Positions 9,991-19,213 of a DNA stretch of 64,000 nucleotides are shown in pieces; the first letter of the stretch is position 1, and each line of letters starts with the position of its first letter. The position numbers and the translations under genes are program-made. The notes under the pieces are model-generated. The model was not told where the DNA came from, ran no database searches, and worked only from the letters and a program-made list of their open reading frames with translations. Origin of the DNA: Cognatilysobacter tabacisoli (GTDB taxonomy: Bacteria > Pseudomonadota > Gammaproteobacteria > Xanthomonadales > Xanthomonadaceae); contig NZ_KZ987400.1 of NCBI RefSeq assembly GCF_003586305.1, positions 62,001 to 126,000 on the forward strand. The letters are read 5' to 3'.

Positions 9991-10731
9991 ATGACGGCAC
10001 TGCCGCAGCTGTCGGTCGTCGTGCCGGTGTTCAACGAGCGCGACAACGTCGCCCCGCTGGTGCACGAGATCACCGCCGCGCTGCGCGGCCGCGCGCCCGG
10101 CGACGGCGGCGCGTTCGAGATCGTCTACATCGACGACCGCTCGCGCGACGACACGCTCGCGGTGCTCCGGCAGCTGCAGGCCGAGGTGCCCGAGCTGCGC
10201 GTGCTGCACCACGAGCGCCAGAGCGGCCAGAGCACCGCGATCCGCAACGGCGTCAAGGCCGCGCGCGGCGCGTGGATCGCCACGCTCGACGGCGACGGCC
10301 AGAACGACCCGGCCGACATCCCGAAGCTACTGGCCGAACGCGCCAGGTCCCCGGACGCGGTCAAGCTGTTCGCCGGCTGGCGCGTGCAGCGCCAGGACTC
10401 GGGCAGCAAGCGCTGGGCATCGAAGTGGGCCAACGCGATCCGCGCGCGGATGCTGCGCGACGACACGCCCGACACCGGCTGCGGGATCAAGCTTTTCGAG
10501 CGCGAGGCGTTCCTCGACCTGCCGTACTTCGACCACATGCACCGCTACTTGCCGGCGCTGATGCAGCGCGCCGGCTGGACGACGGTCAGCGTGCCGGTCA
10601 ACCACCGCCACCGCACCTCCGGCGTGTCGAAGTACAACAACCTCAACCGCGCGCTGGTCGGACTGCGCGACCTGCGCGGGGTCGCATGGCTGATCGCGCG
10701 GTCGCGGCGCACCGCGGTGCGCGAGCTCTGA
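9991..10731 (+). CDS. GT2 family glycosyltransferase (ArnC/DPM1-like)
   Basis: A 246-residue soluble GT-A glycosyltransferase. LSVVVPVFNERDNVAPLV starts the domain almost at the N-terminus, VYIDDRSRDDTLAVL is the nucleotide site, LDGDGQNDPADI the DXD-type metal motif, and HRYLPALMQRAGW and HRHRTSGVSKYNN the acceptor-side blocks. The best relatives by pattern are undecaprenyl/dolichyl-phosphate sugar transferases, but there are no C-terminal membrane helices. The next gene encodes a small membrane protein like the N-terminal part of lipid A disaccharide synthase, which often partners such enzymes in lipid A or polyprenyl-sugar modification. A 19-codon upstream ORF (9935-9994) overlaps the start by ATGA. 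Confidence 0.88.
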   Translation: MTALPQLSVVVPVFNERDNVAPLVHEITAALRGRAPGDGGAFEIVYIDDRSRDDTLAVLRQLQAEVPELRVLHHERQSGQSTAIRNGVKAARGAWIATLDGDGQNDPADIPKLLAERARSPDAVKLFAGWRVQRQDSGSKRWASKWANAIRARMLRDDTPDTGCGIKLFEREAFLDLPYFDHMHRYLPALMQRAGWTTVSVPVNHRHRTSGVSKYNNLNRALVGLRDLRGVAWLIARSRRTAVREL

Positions 10732-10744
10732 CGCGGAGGCGCCG

Positions 10745-11086
10745 ATGGCCGTCGACTTCATGAACACCCCGATCGCCTGGCTCGAATGGACCGGCCTGCA
10801 CATGTCGCCGTGGAAGGTGATCGGCCTGACCGGCGCGCTGATGTTCGGCGGCCGCTGGCTGGTGCAGTTCGTCGCCTCGCGCCGGCAGGGCAAGCCGGTG
10901 ATCCCGCGCCTGTTCTGGTACATGAGCCTGGTCGGCAGCGCGATGACGCTGAGCTACTTCGTGTTCTCGCAGAAGCAGGACTCGGTCGGGGTGATCCAAA
11001 ACCTGTTCCCGGCGTTCACCGCGGCCTACAGCCTGTACCTGGACATCAAGCACCGCGGCTGGCACCGGGACCGGGCCACGCACTGA
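10745..11086 (+). CDS. lipid-A-disaccharide synthase N-terminal-like membrane protein
   Basis: A 113-residue protein with three membrane spans, matching the LABN domain (lipid A biosynthesis N-terminal). The conserved stretch GALMFGGRWLVQFVASR and the charged loop with QGKPVIPRLFWYMSLVGS are visible, then SAMTLSYFVFSQK and a last span with FPAFTAAYSLYLDI. The ribosome site GGAGG lies 6-8 nt before the ATG. Located 13 bp after the glycosyltransferase stop, so the two form an operon. Such stand-alone domains are thought to help present or flip lipid-linked sugars; the function is inferred. Confidence 0.87.
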   Translation: MAVDFMNTPIAWLEWTGLHMSPWKVIGLTGALMFGGRWLVQFVASRRQGKPVIPRLFWYMSLVGSAMTLSYFVFSQKQDSVGVIQNLFPAFTAAYSLYLDIKHRGWHRDRATH

Positions 11087-11224
11087 CGGCGCACCGGGTC
11101 CGACGACCTCGGCTTCGACCTGCGGGCTGCAGGGTCGGGCCGCCGGCGGGAGCCGCATCCGTCGCACGGGCCGCCGACCCCGGCAAGGCGCCGCGCGGGC
11201 CCGCCCGCCCCTGTGGATAAGTGC

Positions 11225-11253
11225 TTGCCCGGCTCGCGGCCGGCGTGCATAAT
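11225..11253 (+). promoter_or_regulatory. sigma70 promoter of rpmB-rpmG
   Basis: TTGCCC (11225-11230), 17-bp spacer, CATAAT (11248-11253) with an upstream TG (TGCATAAT, extended -10). It is the clearest housekeeping promoter in the window. Transcription would start near 11260, giving a leader of about 180 nt before rpmB. Confidence 0.75.
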
Positions 11254-11438
11254 GCGCGGCTCGCTGCGTCCGGCCTGCCTGTGAGGGCACCGCCGGGCGG
11301 ACCCGGAAGCGCGATTCCGGCCCGCCTCGTGCAGCGAGGGACGTCCACCCGCATCGCGCATCGCCACGTGCACCCGCACCGGCGCTGGGGCCGCCGCCTC
11401 CCAGGCCATGGGAAGCCCAACTACCTTTCGAGGTGCGT
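11254..11438 (+). promoter_or_regulatory. long 5' leader of rpmB
   Basis: Part of the 352-bp gap between the LABN gene and rpmB. It is GC-rich with several short self-complementary stretches (for example CCGGGCGGACCCGG at about 11292-11305) and no convincing ORF. Length and position suggest a folded leader that could set ribosomal protein expression; no known leader motif was recognised. Confidence 0.4.
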
Positions 11439-11675
11439 ATGTCCCGAGTTTGCCAAGTAACCGGCAAGCGTACGACGACCGGCAACAACGTCTCGCACGC
11501 CATGAACAAGACCCGCCGCCGTTTCCTCCCGAACCTGCACGAGCGCCGGTTCTGGGTTGCCAGCGAGAACCGCTGGGTGAAGCTGCGCGTTTCCACCGCT
11601 GCCCTGCGCACCATCGACAAGAACGGCATCGACGCCGTGCTCGCCGAGCTCCGTGCCCGCGGCGAGAAGATCTGA
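11439..11675 (+). CDS. rpmB: 50S ribosomal protein L28
   Basis: A 78-residue basic protein of the large ribosomal subunit. [20 protein letters not shown], then [17 protein letters not shown] and [17 protein letters not shown], are the family's conserved blocks. The ATG at 11439 with GAGG 8-11 nt upstream gives the usual gammaproteobacterial length; an in-frame GTG two codons earlier (11433) is less likely. The stop is 13 bp before rpmG, the usual L28-L33 pair. Confidence 0.97.
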   Translation: MSRVCQVTGKRTTTGNNVSHAMNKTRRRFLPNLHERRFWVASENRWVKLRVSTAALRTIDKNGIDAVLAELRARGEKI

Positions 11676-11688
11676 GGAGGACTGAACG

Positions 11689-11853
11689 ATGGCTTCCAAG
11701 CGCGACAAGATCCGCCTCATCTCGACGGCCGGCACCGGTCACTTCTACACGACCGACAAGAACAAGAAGAACACGCCGAACAAGATGGAGGTCAAGAAGT
11801 ACGACCCCGTCGTGCGCAAGCACGTGCCGTACAAGGAAGGCAAGATCAAGTAA
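11689..11853 (+). CDS. rpmG: 50S ribosomal protein L33
   Basis: A 54-residue protein starting [20 protein letters not shown] and ending [10 protein letters not shown], with [17 protein letters not shown] in the middle. It has no cysteines, so it is the zinc-independent form of L33. A strong AGGAGG ribosome site stands 9 nt before the ATG. It ends 33 bp before an intrinsic terminator. Confidence 0.97.
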   Translation: MASKRDKIRLISTAGTGHFYTTDKNKKNTPNKMEVKKYDPVVRKHVPYKEGKIK

Positions 11854-11886
11854 GCCGCCCGCGGCTCGCCTGATCGCTGCATCCCC

Positions 11887-11917
11887 GAAGCCCGCCGCAA
11901 GGCGGGCTTCGTCGTTT
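11887..11917 (+). terminator. intrinsic terminator of rpmB-rpmG
   Basis: A 10-bp perfect stem (11887-11896 with 11901-11910), GCAA tetraloop, then GTCGTTT. Confidence 0.85.
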
Positions 11918-12058
11918 CCGGGTTCCGCGCACCGGCGGCGGGCCGTCGCGCCCGACGCGCGCGCCGCCTGCGACCTTGGTCGACCCGCGCCCCCGCCGGA
12001 CCCGTGCGCGGCCGGCCCGGCCGTACACTCGGGCCATCGTGACGCGGCGGGGGCCGAC

Positions 12059-15000
12059 GTGATCCCAGGCTGGGTGCTGCTGCTGGTGTCGGCCGGCTAC
12101 GTCGGCGTGCTGTTCGCGGTCGCCTACTACGGCGACCTGCGCGCCGCTTCGCCGCGCTGGCCGTGGATGCGCCCGGCGATCTACTCGCTGGCGCTGGCCG
12201 TGTACTGCTCGTCGTGGACGTTCTACGGCGCGGTCGGCACCGCCGCGCGAACCGGGCTGGGCTTCCTGCCGATCTACCTCGGCCCGATGCTGCTGCTGCT
12301 GTTCGCCTGGCGCATCCTCGAGCGGCTGGTGCTGATCTCAGGTGAGCAGCGCATCGTGTCGATCGCCGACTTCCTGTCGTCGCGCTACGGCCGCGCGCCC
12401 GGGCTGGCCGCCCTGGTCGCGGCGGTCGCGCTGACCGCGGCAGTGCCGTACGTCGCGCTGCAGTTCAAGGCGGTGGCGATGAGCGTGCAGGTGCTGGCCG
12501 GCGCGCCGGCCGACCCCAGCGTGCTGTCGGACCCGGCGCTGTACGTGGCGCTGCTGCTGGCGGTGTTCGCGATCCTGTTCGGCACGCGCCAGATCGACGC
12601 GACCGAGCACCACCGCGGCATGGTGCTGGCGGTGGCGCTGGAGTCGCTGGTCAAGCTGCTGGCGTTCGTCGCGATCGGCGTGTTCGCGCTGTTCCACCTG
12701 CCCGGCACCGGCGGCATGGTCGACCGCGTCGTGCAGGCCGCGCAGGTCGTCACCGCGCCGGGGCTGCCGGCCGGCTTCCTCGCCCAGACCCTGCTCGCGT
12801 TCGCGGCGATCGTGTGCCTGCCGCGGCAGTTCCACGTCGCGGTGGTCGAATGCCAAGACGCCGGCGACCTGCGCCCGGCGCGCTGGCTGTTCGGCGGCTA
12901 CCTGGCGCTGATCTGCGTGTTCGTCGTGCCGATCACGCTGGCCGGGCAGACCGTGCTGGCCGGCACCGGCGCCTCGCCCGACACCTACGTGCTGGCGCTG
13001 CCGCTGGCGCTGGACCGCGACCTGCTCGCGCTGATGGTCTACATCGGCGGCTTCTCGGCGGCGACCGGCATGGTGATCGTCGCCAGCGTGGCGCTGTCGA
13101 CGATGGTCAGCAACGACCTGGTCGTGCCGGTGCTGCTGCGCGGCGGCGCGCTGAAGGACGGCGTCGGGCTCGACCGCCGCGTCGTGTGGGTGCGCCGGGC
13201 GACCATCGTCGCGCTGGCGCTGATGGCCTACGCGTGGCACCGCGGCTCCGGCGGCGACACCCTCGCCCAGCACGGCCTGCTGGCGTTCGCGGCGGTCGCG
13301 CAGTTCGCGCCGGGGCTGATCGGCGGGCTGTACTGGCGCGGCGCCAGCCGTGCCGGCGCGTTCGCCGGGCTGTTCGCCGGCGCGTCGGTGTGGCTGTACA
13401 CGCTGCTGCTGCCGGCGCTGGCGCGCAGCGCCGGGCTGGCCACGCAGTGGATCGACGACGGCCCGCTCGGCATCGTGTGGCTGCGCCCGGAGCAGCTGTT
13501 CGGCCTGACCGGCTGGGACGCGCTGACCCACGGCGTGTTCTGGTCGCTGCTGTGCAACGTCGGCGCGTTCCTGTTCTTCTCGGTGCGCCAGCGCCCGCGC
13601 ATGCAGGACCAGCTGCTGGCGGCGCCGTTCCTCGACCCGTACGTGCGCCGGCCGCCGCTGGGCCCGGGCGGCTGGGCCGGCAGCGTGCGCGGCGGCGAGC
13701 TGCTGGCGCTGGCCGAGCGCATCGTCGGCGAGCGCCACGCGCGCCGCGCGTTCGAGGACTACGCCCAGCAGCAGGGCGGCGCATGGCAGCCCGATCAGCC
13801 GGCCGACCGCGCGATGGCGCAGTTCACCGAGCGCCTGCTGGCGTCGGCGATCGGCGCGGCGTCCGCACGCTTGACTCTCACCAGCGCGCTGCGCGGCTCG
13901 GGCATGGAGCTCGGCGAGGTCGTCGCCCTGCTCGACGAGGCCAACCAGGAGCTGCGCTTCAACCGGCAGATCCTGTCGACGACGCTGGAGAACATCAGCC
14001 AGGGCGTCAGCGTGGTCGACCCGGAGATGCGGCTGGTCGCGTGGAACCGCCGCTACCAGGAGCTGTTCGGCTACCCCGACGGCATGCTCTACGTCGGCCG
14101 GCCGGCCAGCGACCTGATCCGCTGGAACGCCGAGCGCGGCGAGCTGTCGGCCGCGGCCGGCGGCGGCGCGCTGAGCGAGCGCGAGATCGACGAGCAGGTG
14201 CGCCGGCGGCTGGGCCACATGCGCGCCGGCACGCCGCACGTGTTCGAACGCATCCGCCCGAGCGGCCAGGTGATCGAGATGCGCGGGCAGGCGCTGCCCG
14301 GCGGCGGCTACGTGACCAGCTACAGCGACGTCACCGACTACAAGCGCGCCGAGCAGGCGCTGCGCGACGTCAACGAGACGCTCGAGCAGCGCGTCGAGCA
14401 GCGCACGCGCGAGGCCGAGGCCGCGCAGCAGTCGAAGACGCGCTTCCTCGCGGCGGTGTCGCACGACGTACTGCAGCCGCTCAACGCCGCGCGGCTGTTC
14501 ACCTCGGCGCTGCGCGAGAGCGACAGCGCGACCGAGCAGTCGCACCTGGGCGAGCGCATCGACGCCTCGCTGCGCGCGGCCGAGGACCTGCTCGACGGCC
14601 TGCTCGACATCTCGCGCCTCGACGCCGGCGCGCTGCAGCCGGAGGTCAGCGACTTCGACGCGGTCGAGCTGCTGCGCGAGCTGGCCGCGCAGTACGCGCC
14701 GACCGCGTCCGGCCGCGGCCTGCAGCTGCGCGTGCGCACGCCGCACCCGACCCTGCCGGTGCGCAGCGACCGCCGGCTGCTGCGCCGCGCGCTGCAGAAC
14801 TTCCTCGCCAACGCGCTGCGCTACACCCGCGAGGGCGGCGTGCTGATGGCCGCGCGCGTGCGCGACGGCGCGGTCGAGCTGCAGGTGTGGGACACCGGCC
14901 CGGGCATCTCCGAGCACCACCTCGGCCAGATCTTCGAGGAGTTCCGCCGCTTCGAGCCGCCGGCGGCCAGCGGCGAGCGCGGCCTCGGGCTGGGCCTGTC

Positions 15001-15532
15001 GATCTGCCAGCGCATCGCGCGCACGCTCGACCACCCGCTGTCGGTGCGCTCGCGCGTCGGGCGCGGCAGCGTGTTCTCGATCGCGGTGCCGTTCGGCCGG
15101 GCGCAGTTTGCCGCAACGCCGCACGCGGCCGACGCGGTCGAGCCGATCCCGGATTCGCTCGCCGGCCTGCGCGTGCTGTGCGTCGACAACGACCACGAGA
15201 TCCTCGAGGGGATGCGCGCGCTGCTGACACGCTGGCACGCGGTGACGTTGACCGCCGCGACCGCCGACGAGGCGATCGCGCTGCTCGCGCAGCAGCCGGA
15301 CGTCGCGCTGGTCGACTACCACCTGCACGACCGCCTCGACGGCCTCGGCGTGATCGACGCGCTGCGCGCGCAGCTCGGCTTCGCGCTTCCGGCGCTGCTG
15401 CTGACCGGCGACGGCAGCGACGCGGTCAAGCTGGCCGCACGCGAGCGCGGCTGCCGGGTGCTGACCAAGCCGGTCAAGCCGGCGTCGCTGCGCGCGTGGC
15501 TGGCCGCGCAGCGCAACGCCGTGCAGGCGTAG
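12059..15532 (+). CDS. hybrid histidine kinase with Na+/solute symporter domain (CrbS-like)
   Basis: A 1157-residue inner-membrane sensor. Residues 1 to about 500 are a sodium/solute symporter-like domain with about 13 membrane helices (VYCSSWTFYGAVGTAA is typical of this kinase group). A PAS domain follows at about 640-770 (ENISQGVSVVDPEMRLVAWN), a coiled stretch, then the HisKA domain with the phospho-acceptor His near residue 802 (FLAAVSHDVLQPLNAARLF), an HATPase (VWDTGPGISEHH, GLGLGLSICQRIA) and a C-terminal receiver with Asp near 1086 (VALVDYHLHDRLDG). This is the CbrA/CrbS layout. Two loci downstream a LuxR-type regulator is cotranscribed with acs, as in CrbS-CrbR systems that control acetate assimilation. 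The start is GTG at 12059. TACACT at 12024-12029 is a likely -10, and a 7-codon GTG mini-ORF (12039-12062) overlaps the start. Confidence 0.88.
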   Translation: MIPGWVLLLVSAGYVGVLFAVAYYGDLRAASPRWPWMRPAIYSLALAVYCSSWTFYGAVGTAARTGLGFLPIYLGPMLLLLFAWRILERLVLISGEQRIVSIADFLSSRYGRAPGLAALVAAVALTAAVPYVALQFKAVAMSVQVLAGAPADPSVLSDPALYVALLLAVFAILFGTRQIDATEHHRGMVLAVALESLVKLLAFVAIGVFALFHLPGTGGMVDRVVQAAQVVTAPGLPAGFLAQTLLAFAAIVCLPRQFHVAVVECQDAGDLRPARWLFGGYLALICVFVVPITLAGQTVLAGTGASPDTYVLALPLALDRDLLALMVYIGGFSAATGMVIVASVALSTMVSNDLVVPVLLRGGALKDGVGLDRRVVWVRRATIVALALMAYAWHRGSGGDTLAQHGLLAFAAVAQFAPGLIGGLYWRGASRAGAFAGLFAGASVWLYTLLLPALARSAGLATQWIDDGPLGIVWLRPEQLFGLTGWDALTHGVFWSLLCNVGAFLFFSVRQRPRMQDQLLAAPFLDPYVRRPPLGPGGWAGSVRGGELLALAERIVGERHARRAFEDYAQQQGGAWQPDQPADRAMAQFTERLLASAIGAASARLTLTSALRGSGMELGEVVALLDEANQELRFNRQILSTTLENISQGVSVVDPEMRLVAWNRRYQELFGYPDGMLYVGRPASDLIRWNAERGELSAAAGGGALSEREIDEQVRRRLGHMRAGTPHVFERIRPSGQVIEMRGQALPGGGYVTSYSDVTDYKRAEQALRDVNETLEQRVEQRTREAEAAQQSKTRFLAAVSHDVLQPLNAARLFTSALRESDSATEQSHLGERIDASLRAAEDLLDGLLDISRLDAGALQPEVSDFDAVELLRELAAQYAPTASGRGLQLRVRTPHPTLPVRSDRRLLRRALQNFLANALRYTREGGVLMAARVRDGAVELQVWDTGPGISEHHLGQIFEEFRRFEPPAASGERGLGLGLSICQRIARTLDHPLSVRSRVGRGSVFSIAVPFGRAQFAATPHAADAVEPIPDSLAGLRVLCVDNDHEILEGMRALLTRWHAVTLTAATADEAIALLAQQPDVALVDYHLHDRLDGLGVIDALRAQLGFALPALLLTGDGSDAVKLAARERGCRVLTKPVKPASLRAWLAAQRNAVQA

Positions 15533-15593
15533 GGCCACTGTCCGGCGCGCGGTTCGCGCCGCGTTTCGCAAGGGAACGCACGGGGATGACTGC

Positions 15594-17777
15594 ATGAACG
15601 ACGCAAGCGCACGCCGGCTTCGCCACGCCCTCGCCGCGACGCTGGCGTGCGGCCTCATCGCCGGCGTCGCGATCGCCGCGCCGCCGCGGCCGCCGCCGCC
15701 GCGCGTCGAGGCGGTCGTCGACACGGTGCACGGCGTACGCATCGCCGATCCGTACCGGTGGATGGAAGCGGGCGGCGCCGACTTCGACGCGTGGACGCGC
15801 GCGGAGGCGGCGCATGCACGCGCCGTGCTGGATACGATCGACGGCCGCGTCGCGCTCGGCGAGCGCATCCGCGGGCTCGACCGCCCAGGCCGCGCGATCC
15901 AGGACCTCCAGGTGCGCGGCGACCGCTGGCTGTACCGGCGCGCGGATGGCGACGGCGCGCTGCAGCTGCTGGTACGCGACGGCGCGCAGGGGCGCGAGCG
16001 CGTCGTCGACCTGATGGCCGCCCTCCCCGCAGCCGACGGGCCGTGGTCGGAGGTCGCCGCCGCGCGCGTGCTGTCGCCGGACGGCCGCCACCTGGCGTTC
16101 GGCACGACGCAGAAGGGCGAAGAGTTTCCGACCCTGCGCGTGTACGACCTCGTCGCGAACCGGCTGCTGCCCGACGCGATCCGCTGGCCGCTGTGGGCCG
16201 ACTCCAACGGCTTCCGCCCGCGCTGGCTCGCCGACGGCTCCGGCTTCTTCTACGTGCGTCGGCCCGACGCCAGCGACGCGATGGACAACACCGCGCGCGC
16301 GCGCCGCGGGCAGGTGTTCGTGCACCGCCTCGGCACGCCAGTGGCCGACGACCGCGCGCTGTTCGGCCACGGGCTCACCGCCGGCATCGACGAAGCCGAC
16401 ACGCTGTACGTCAACGGCGAGCCGCACCCGCGCTGGCTGTCGATCTGGCGGCGTAAGCCGTCCGGGCTGGAGCTGTGGATCGTCGACCTCGACGCCGCGG
16501 GGGGCACCGCGCCGCCGCCGTCGCGACGGGTGTGGTCGTCCGACATCCGCGTACCGGGCTTCGGCGTGCGCGGCGATTTCCTCTATACCGCCGACGCCGC
16601 GGGCAGCCCGCGCTTCCGCGTGGTGCGCTACGACCTGCGCGAGGCCGCGCCGCAGCCGCAGGTGGTGCTGCCGCAGCAGGAGGGCGTGCTGACCCAGCTG
16701 GCCGTTGCGGCCGACGGCGTGTACGCGGTCGAGTCGCTGCTGAGCCAGGCGCGGCTGCACGTGATCGACGACGCCGGCGCGCGCGCGATCGCGCTGCCGG
16801 CCGGCGTGGTCGAGTCGCTCGCCGTCGGCGTCGAGGGCCGCGGCGCGTGGCTGTCGCAGGTCGACTGGCTGTCGCCGCGGCGCGGGTGGCTGGTGGACCC
16901 GGGCGACCGGGCGCCGCGTGCGTCCGCGCTCGATGCCGGCAGCGACGCGACGCCACTCGACGCGCGCACCGAGCTGCGCTGGGCGATCGCCCGCGACGGC
17001 GAGCGCATTCCATACACGCTGGTGCGCACGGCCGGCGCGCGCGACGACGGCGGCGCGTTCGTGATGATGGACGGCTACGGCTGCTTCGGGGTCAACAACA
17101 CCCCGTTCTACTGGCCGTCGCTGCAGGCGTGGCTCGAACGCGGCGGCGCGTTCGTGCGCGTCGCGCTGCGCGGCGGCGGCGAACTCGGCGCCGACTGGCA
17201 CCGCGCCGGCCGCGACCGCAACAAGCCGGCCGCGTTCGAGGATGCGATTGACGTGGCCAAGGACCTGGTGCGCACCGGCGTCACCCGCCCCGGCCGCATC
17301 GGCGCGACCGGCGGCAGCTGCGGCGGCATGACGATGGGCATGGCCGCGCTCGAGGCGCCGCACCTGATCGGCGCGGCGGTGCTGTCGGTCGGCGCGTTCG
17401 ACCAGCTGCGCATGGCCGACCGCTCCGCCGCGGGCGCGCGCAGCATCCGCGACATCGGCGACCCGGCCACGGCCGAGGGCGTGCGCCGCATCACCGCGCT
17501 GTCGCCGTACCAGCAGGTGCTCGACGGCGCCCGCCGCCCCGCGTTCCTGATCGGCAGCGGCGCCACCGACTACACGATCCCGCTGTGGGTCGGCGGCAAG
17601 TTCGTCGCCCGGCTCAACGCCGCCGCGCCCGACGGACCGCCGGTGCTGTGGGACATCAAGTGGGAGGGCGGGCACAACGCCGGCGTCGACTACGTGCAGC
17701 TCGACACCGACCAGTTCGCGTTCCTGCTCTGGCAGCTCGGCCACCCGGATTTCCAGCCGCGGGCCGCCGCGCGCTAG
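15594..17777 (+). CDS. S9 family peptidase (prolyl oligopeptidase type)
   Basis: A 727-residue exported serine peptidase. It begins with a signal peptide (LAATLACGLIAGVAIA, cleavage after about residue 29), then an N-terminal helical cap (RIADPYRWMEAGGADFDAW), a propeller region, and an alpha/beta-hydrolase domain from about residue 470. The nucleophile is in GATGGSCGGMTMG, a Cys where most prolyl oligopeptidases have Asn. The catalytic Asp is probably in GSGATDYTIPLW and the His in KWEGGHNAGVDY. Members cut short proline-containing peptides, here likely in the periplasm. It starts 61 bp after the kinase on the same strand, and is convergent with the lipase gene. A role in the acetate system is not evident. 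Confidence 0.9.
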   Translation: MNDASARRLRHALAATLACGLIAGVAIAAPPRPPPPRVEAVVDTVHGVRIADPYRWMEAGGADFDAWTRAEAAHARAVLDTIDGRVALGERIRGLDRPGRAIQDLQVRGDRWLYRRADGDGALQLLVRDGAQGRERVVDLMAALPAADGPWSEVAAARVLSPDGRHLAFGTTQKGEEFPTLRVYDLVANRLLPDAIRWPLWADSNGFRPRWLADGSGFFYVRRPDASDAMDNTARARRGQVFVHRLGTPVADDRALFGHGLTAGIDEADTLYVNGEPHPRWLSIWRRKPSGLELWIVDLDAAGGTAPPPSRRVWSSDIRVPGFGVRGDFLYTADAAGSPRFRVVRYDLREAAPQPQVVLPQQEGVLTQLAVAADGVYAVESLLSQARLHVIDDAGARAIALPAGVVESLAVGVEGRGAWLSQVDWLSPRRGWLVDPGDRAPRASALDAGSDATPLDARTELRWAIARDGERIPYTLVRTAGARDDGGAFVMMDGYGCFGVNNTPFYWPSLQAWLERGGAFVRVALRGGGELGADWHRAGRDRNKPAAFEDAIDVAKDLVRTGVTRPGRIGATGGSCGGMTMGMAALEAPHLIGAAVLSVGAFDQLRMADRSAAGARSIRDIGDPATAEGVRRITALSPYQQVLDGARRPAFLIGSGATDYTIPLWVGGKFVARLNAAAPDGPPVLWDIKWEGGHNAGVDYVQLDTDQFAFLLWQLGHPDFQPRAAAR

Positions 17778-17798
17778 CGACGACGTGCGCCGGGCGGC

Positions 17799-19043
17799 CT
17801 AGCGCGCGTCGAGCCCCGAGCACGTTGCCGGCGCGGGCTTGCCGGCGAAGCGGTCGCGCGTCCACGCCATCAGGTCGGCGGTGTACGGCGAGTCGGGCGC
17901 GACGACGCTGAGGTGGTCGCGCCCGGGGTAGCGGCGGTAGTCGATCGCCTGGCCGGCCGCGCAGCGCCGGGCGACGAACGCGCGCTGCACGTCGGGCAGC
18001 ACCAGGTCGTCGGCGTCGCCCTGGGCCAGCAGCACCGGCACGCCGATGCGCGCGTCCGGCGTGTTCTGCGCGAGCCGCTCGCCGAGCGCGCCGCCGGCCG
18101 GGTCGCGGGCGAAGATGCTGCCGCCGGCGGCCATCGCCTCGGCCACCGACAGCAGCGACTGGCGACCGGCCAGGCAGCGGCCGGCCATGTCGCGCGCGAG
18201 CCATCGCGCTTCGGGCCGCGTGTACGCGTCGAAGTCGACGTCGTCGTAGTGCGCGTCGTAGGCCTGCAGCACGTACGAGGTCATGATCCGGCCGACCGGC
18301 GCGTCGGCGATGCGGCGGATCATCGCGCGCAGGTCGCTGGCCGGCGCGACCGCGGCGACCGCGACGACGCCGGCATCGGGCGCATAGCCGGGCGCGCGGA
18401 TCGCGGTCCACAGCGCGGCGTTGCCGCCCTGCGAATGGCCCCACACCACCGTGACCGCGCCAAGTGCGGCCGACTCGACGGCGCGCGCGGCGCGCACCGC
18501 GTCGAGCGCCGAGCGGGCCTGGCCCTCGCCGATCAGGTACGGGTGCGGCCCCGGCGTGCCCTGGCCGACGTAGTCGGTGGCGACGATCGCCCAGCCGGCG
18601 GCAAGCGCCGGCTCGAACGCCGGCACGTTGGCGAACGGTGCGTCGAGCAGCGATGGCGCGCAGCCCGGCATCACGCCGGTGGTGCCGTGGGTCCACGCGA
18701 CGACCGGTCGCGGCGTCGCCGCGGGTGCGGCCGGGACGACGACGATCGCGCTGGCAATCGCCGGCGCGCCGGCGTCGCGGGTGGTCGTGTACAGGATCCG
18801 CCACGCCTGCGCCCTGGCCGGCACGCCGCGGGTGAACGGCTCGCTGCGCAGCAGCGCGCCGGGCCGCGCGGGCACGTCGTCGGGCGGCACGTAGAACGCT
18901 TCGGGCGCGACCGGGCGCGAGTAGAACCACCACGCGGCGAGCAGCACCACGATCAGCGCCAGCAGCGACAGCAGCGCGCGGCGCAGCGATCGCGGCAGGC
19001 GGGCGTCGGCGCGCAACGGACGGGCGGTCGGCTTCGTCTGCAT
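17799..19043 (-). CDS. membrane-anchored lipase/alpha-beta hydrolase
   Basis: A 414-residue protein with one N-terminal hydrophobic segment (ALLSLLALIVVLLAAWWFYS, residues 24-43) acting as signal anchor or signal peptide. The hydrolase domain resembles the secretory lipase (LIP) family: VVAWTHGTTGVMPGCAPS, the nucleophile elbow VVWGHSQGGNAALW, the Asp in LLAQGDADDLVLP and the His in PGRDHLSVVAPDS. Cysteines near residues 130 and 350-400 could form disulfides. It probably hydrolyses esters outside the cytoplasm; the substrate is unknown. It ends 21 bp from the convergent peptidase gene. Confidence 0.85.
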   Translation of the reverse strand: MQTKPTARPLRADARLPRSLRRALLSLLALIVVLLAAWWFYSRPVAPEAFYVPPDDVPARPGALLRSEPFTRGVPARAQAWRILYTTTRDAGAPAIASAIVVVPAAPAATPRPVVAWTHGTTGVMPGCAPSLLDAPFANVPAFEPALAAGWAIVATDYVGQGTPGPHPYLIGEGQARSALDAVRAARAVESAALGAVTVVWGHSQGGNAALWTAIRAPGYAPDAGVVAVAAVAPASDLRAMIRRIADAPVGRIMTSYVLQAYDAHYDDVDFDAYTRPEARWLARDMAGRCLAGRQSLLSVAEAMAAGGSIFARDPAGGALGERLAQNTPDARIGVPVLLAQGDADDLVLPDVQRAFVARRCAAGQAIDYRRYPGRDHLSVVAPDSPYTADLMAWTRDRFAGKPAPATCSGLDAR

Positions 19044-19213
19044 CGTCGGGTCCCCGGGGCGTAGGGGTCGGCCGGAGGACGGTCCGGCGCGCCTGCGCCG
19101 ATGCTGAACCGGGAGCGCCAGCGCAGCAAGCGGGCGGCGAAGGATCTGCTGGCGCCGTCGCAGCGTGCGCCGCGGGAGCGCGACGGGCGGCGCGGCACGG
19201 CGGCCCGGCGGCG

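Noticed and set aside
12338-16207. 1289-codon open frame on the minus strand
   Set aside because: It lies antisense to the kinase and peptidase genes, is Arg/His/Gln-rich low complexity, and has no motif; high GC content leaves antisense frames open.
19044-19213. Small plus-strand frame at 19101-19370 between lipase and regulator
   Set aside because: No ribosome site, low-complexity Arg/Ser composition and overlap with the regulator gene.
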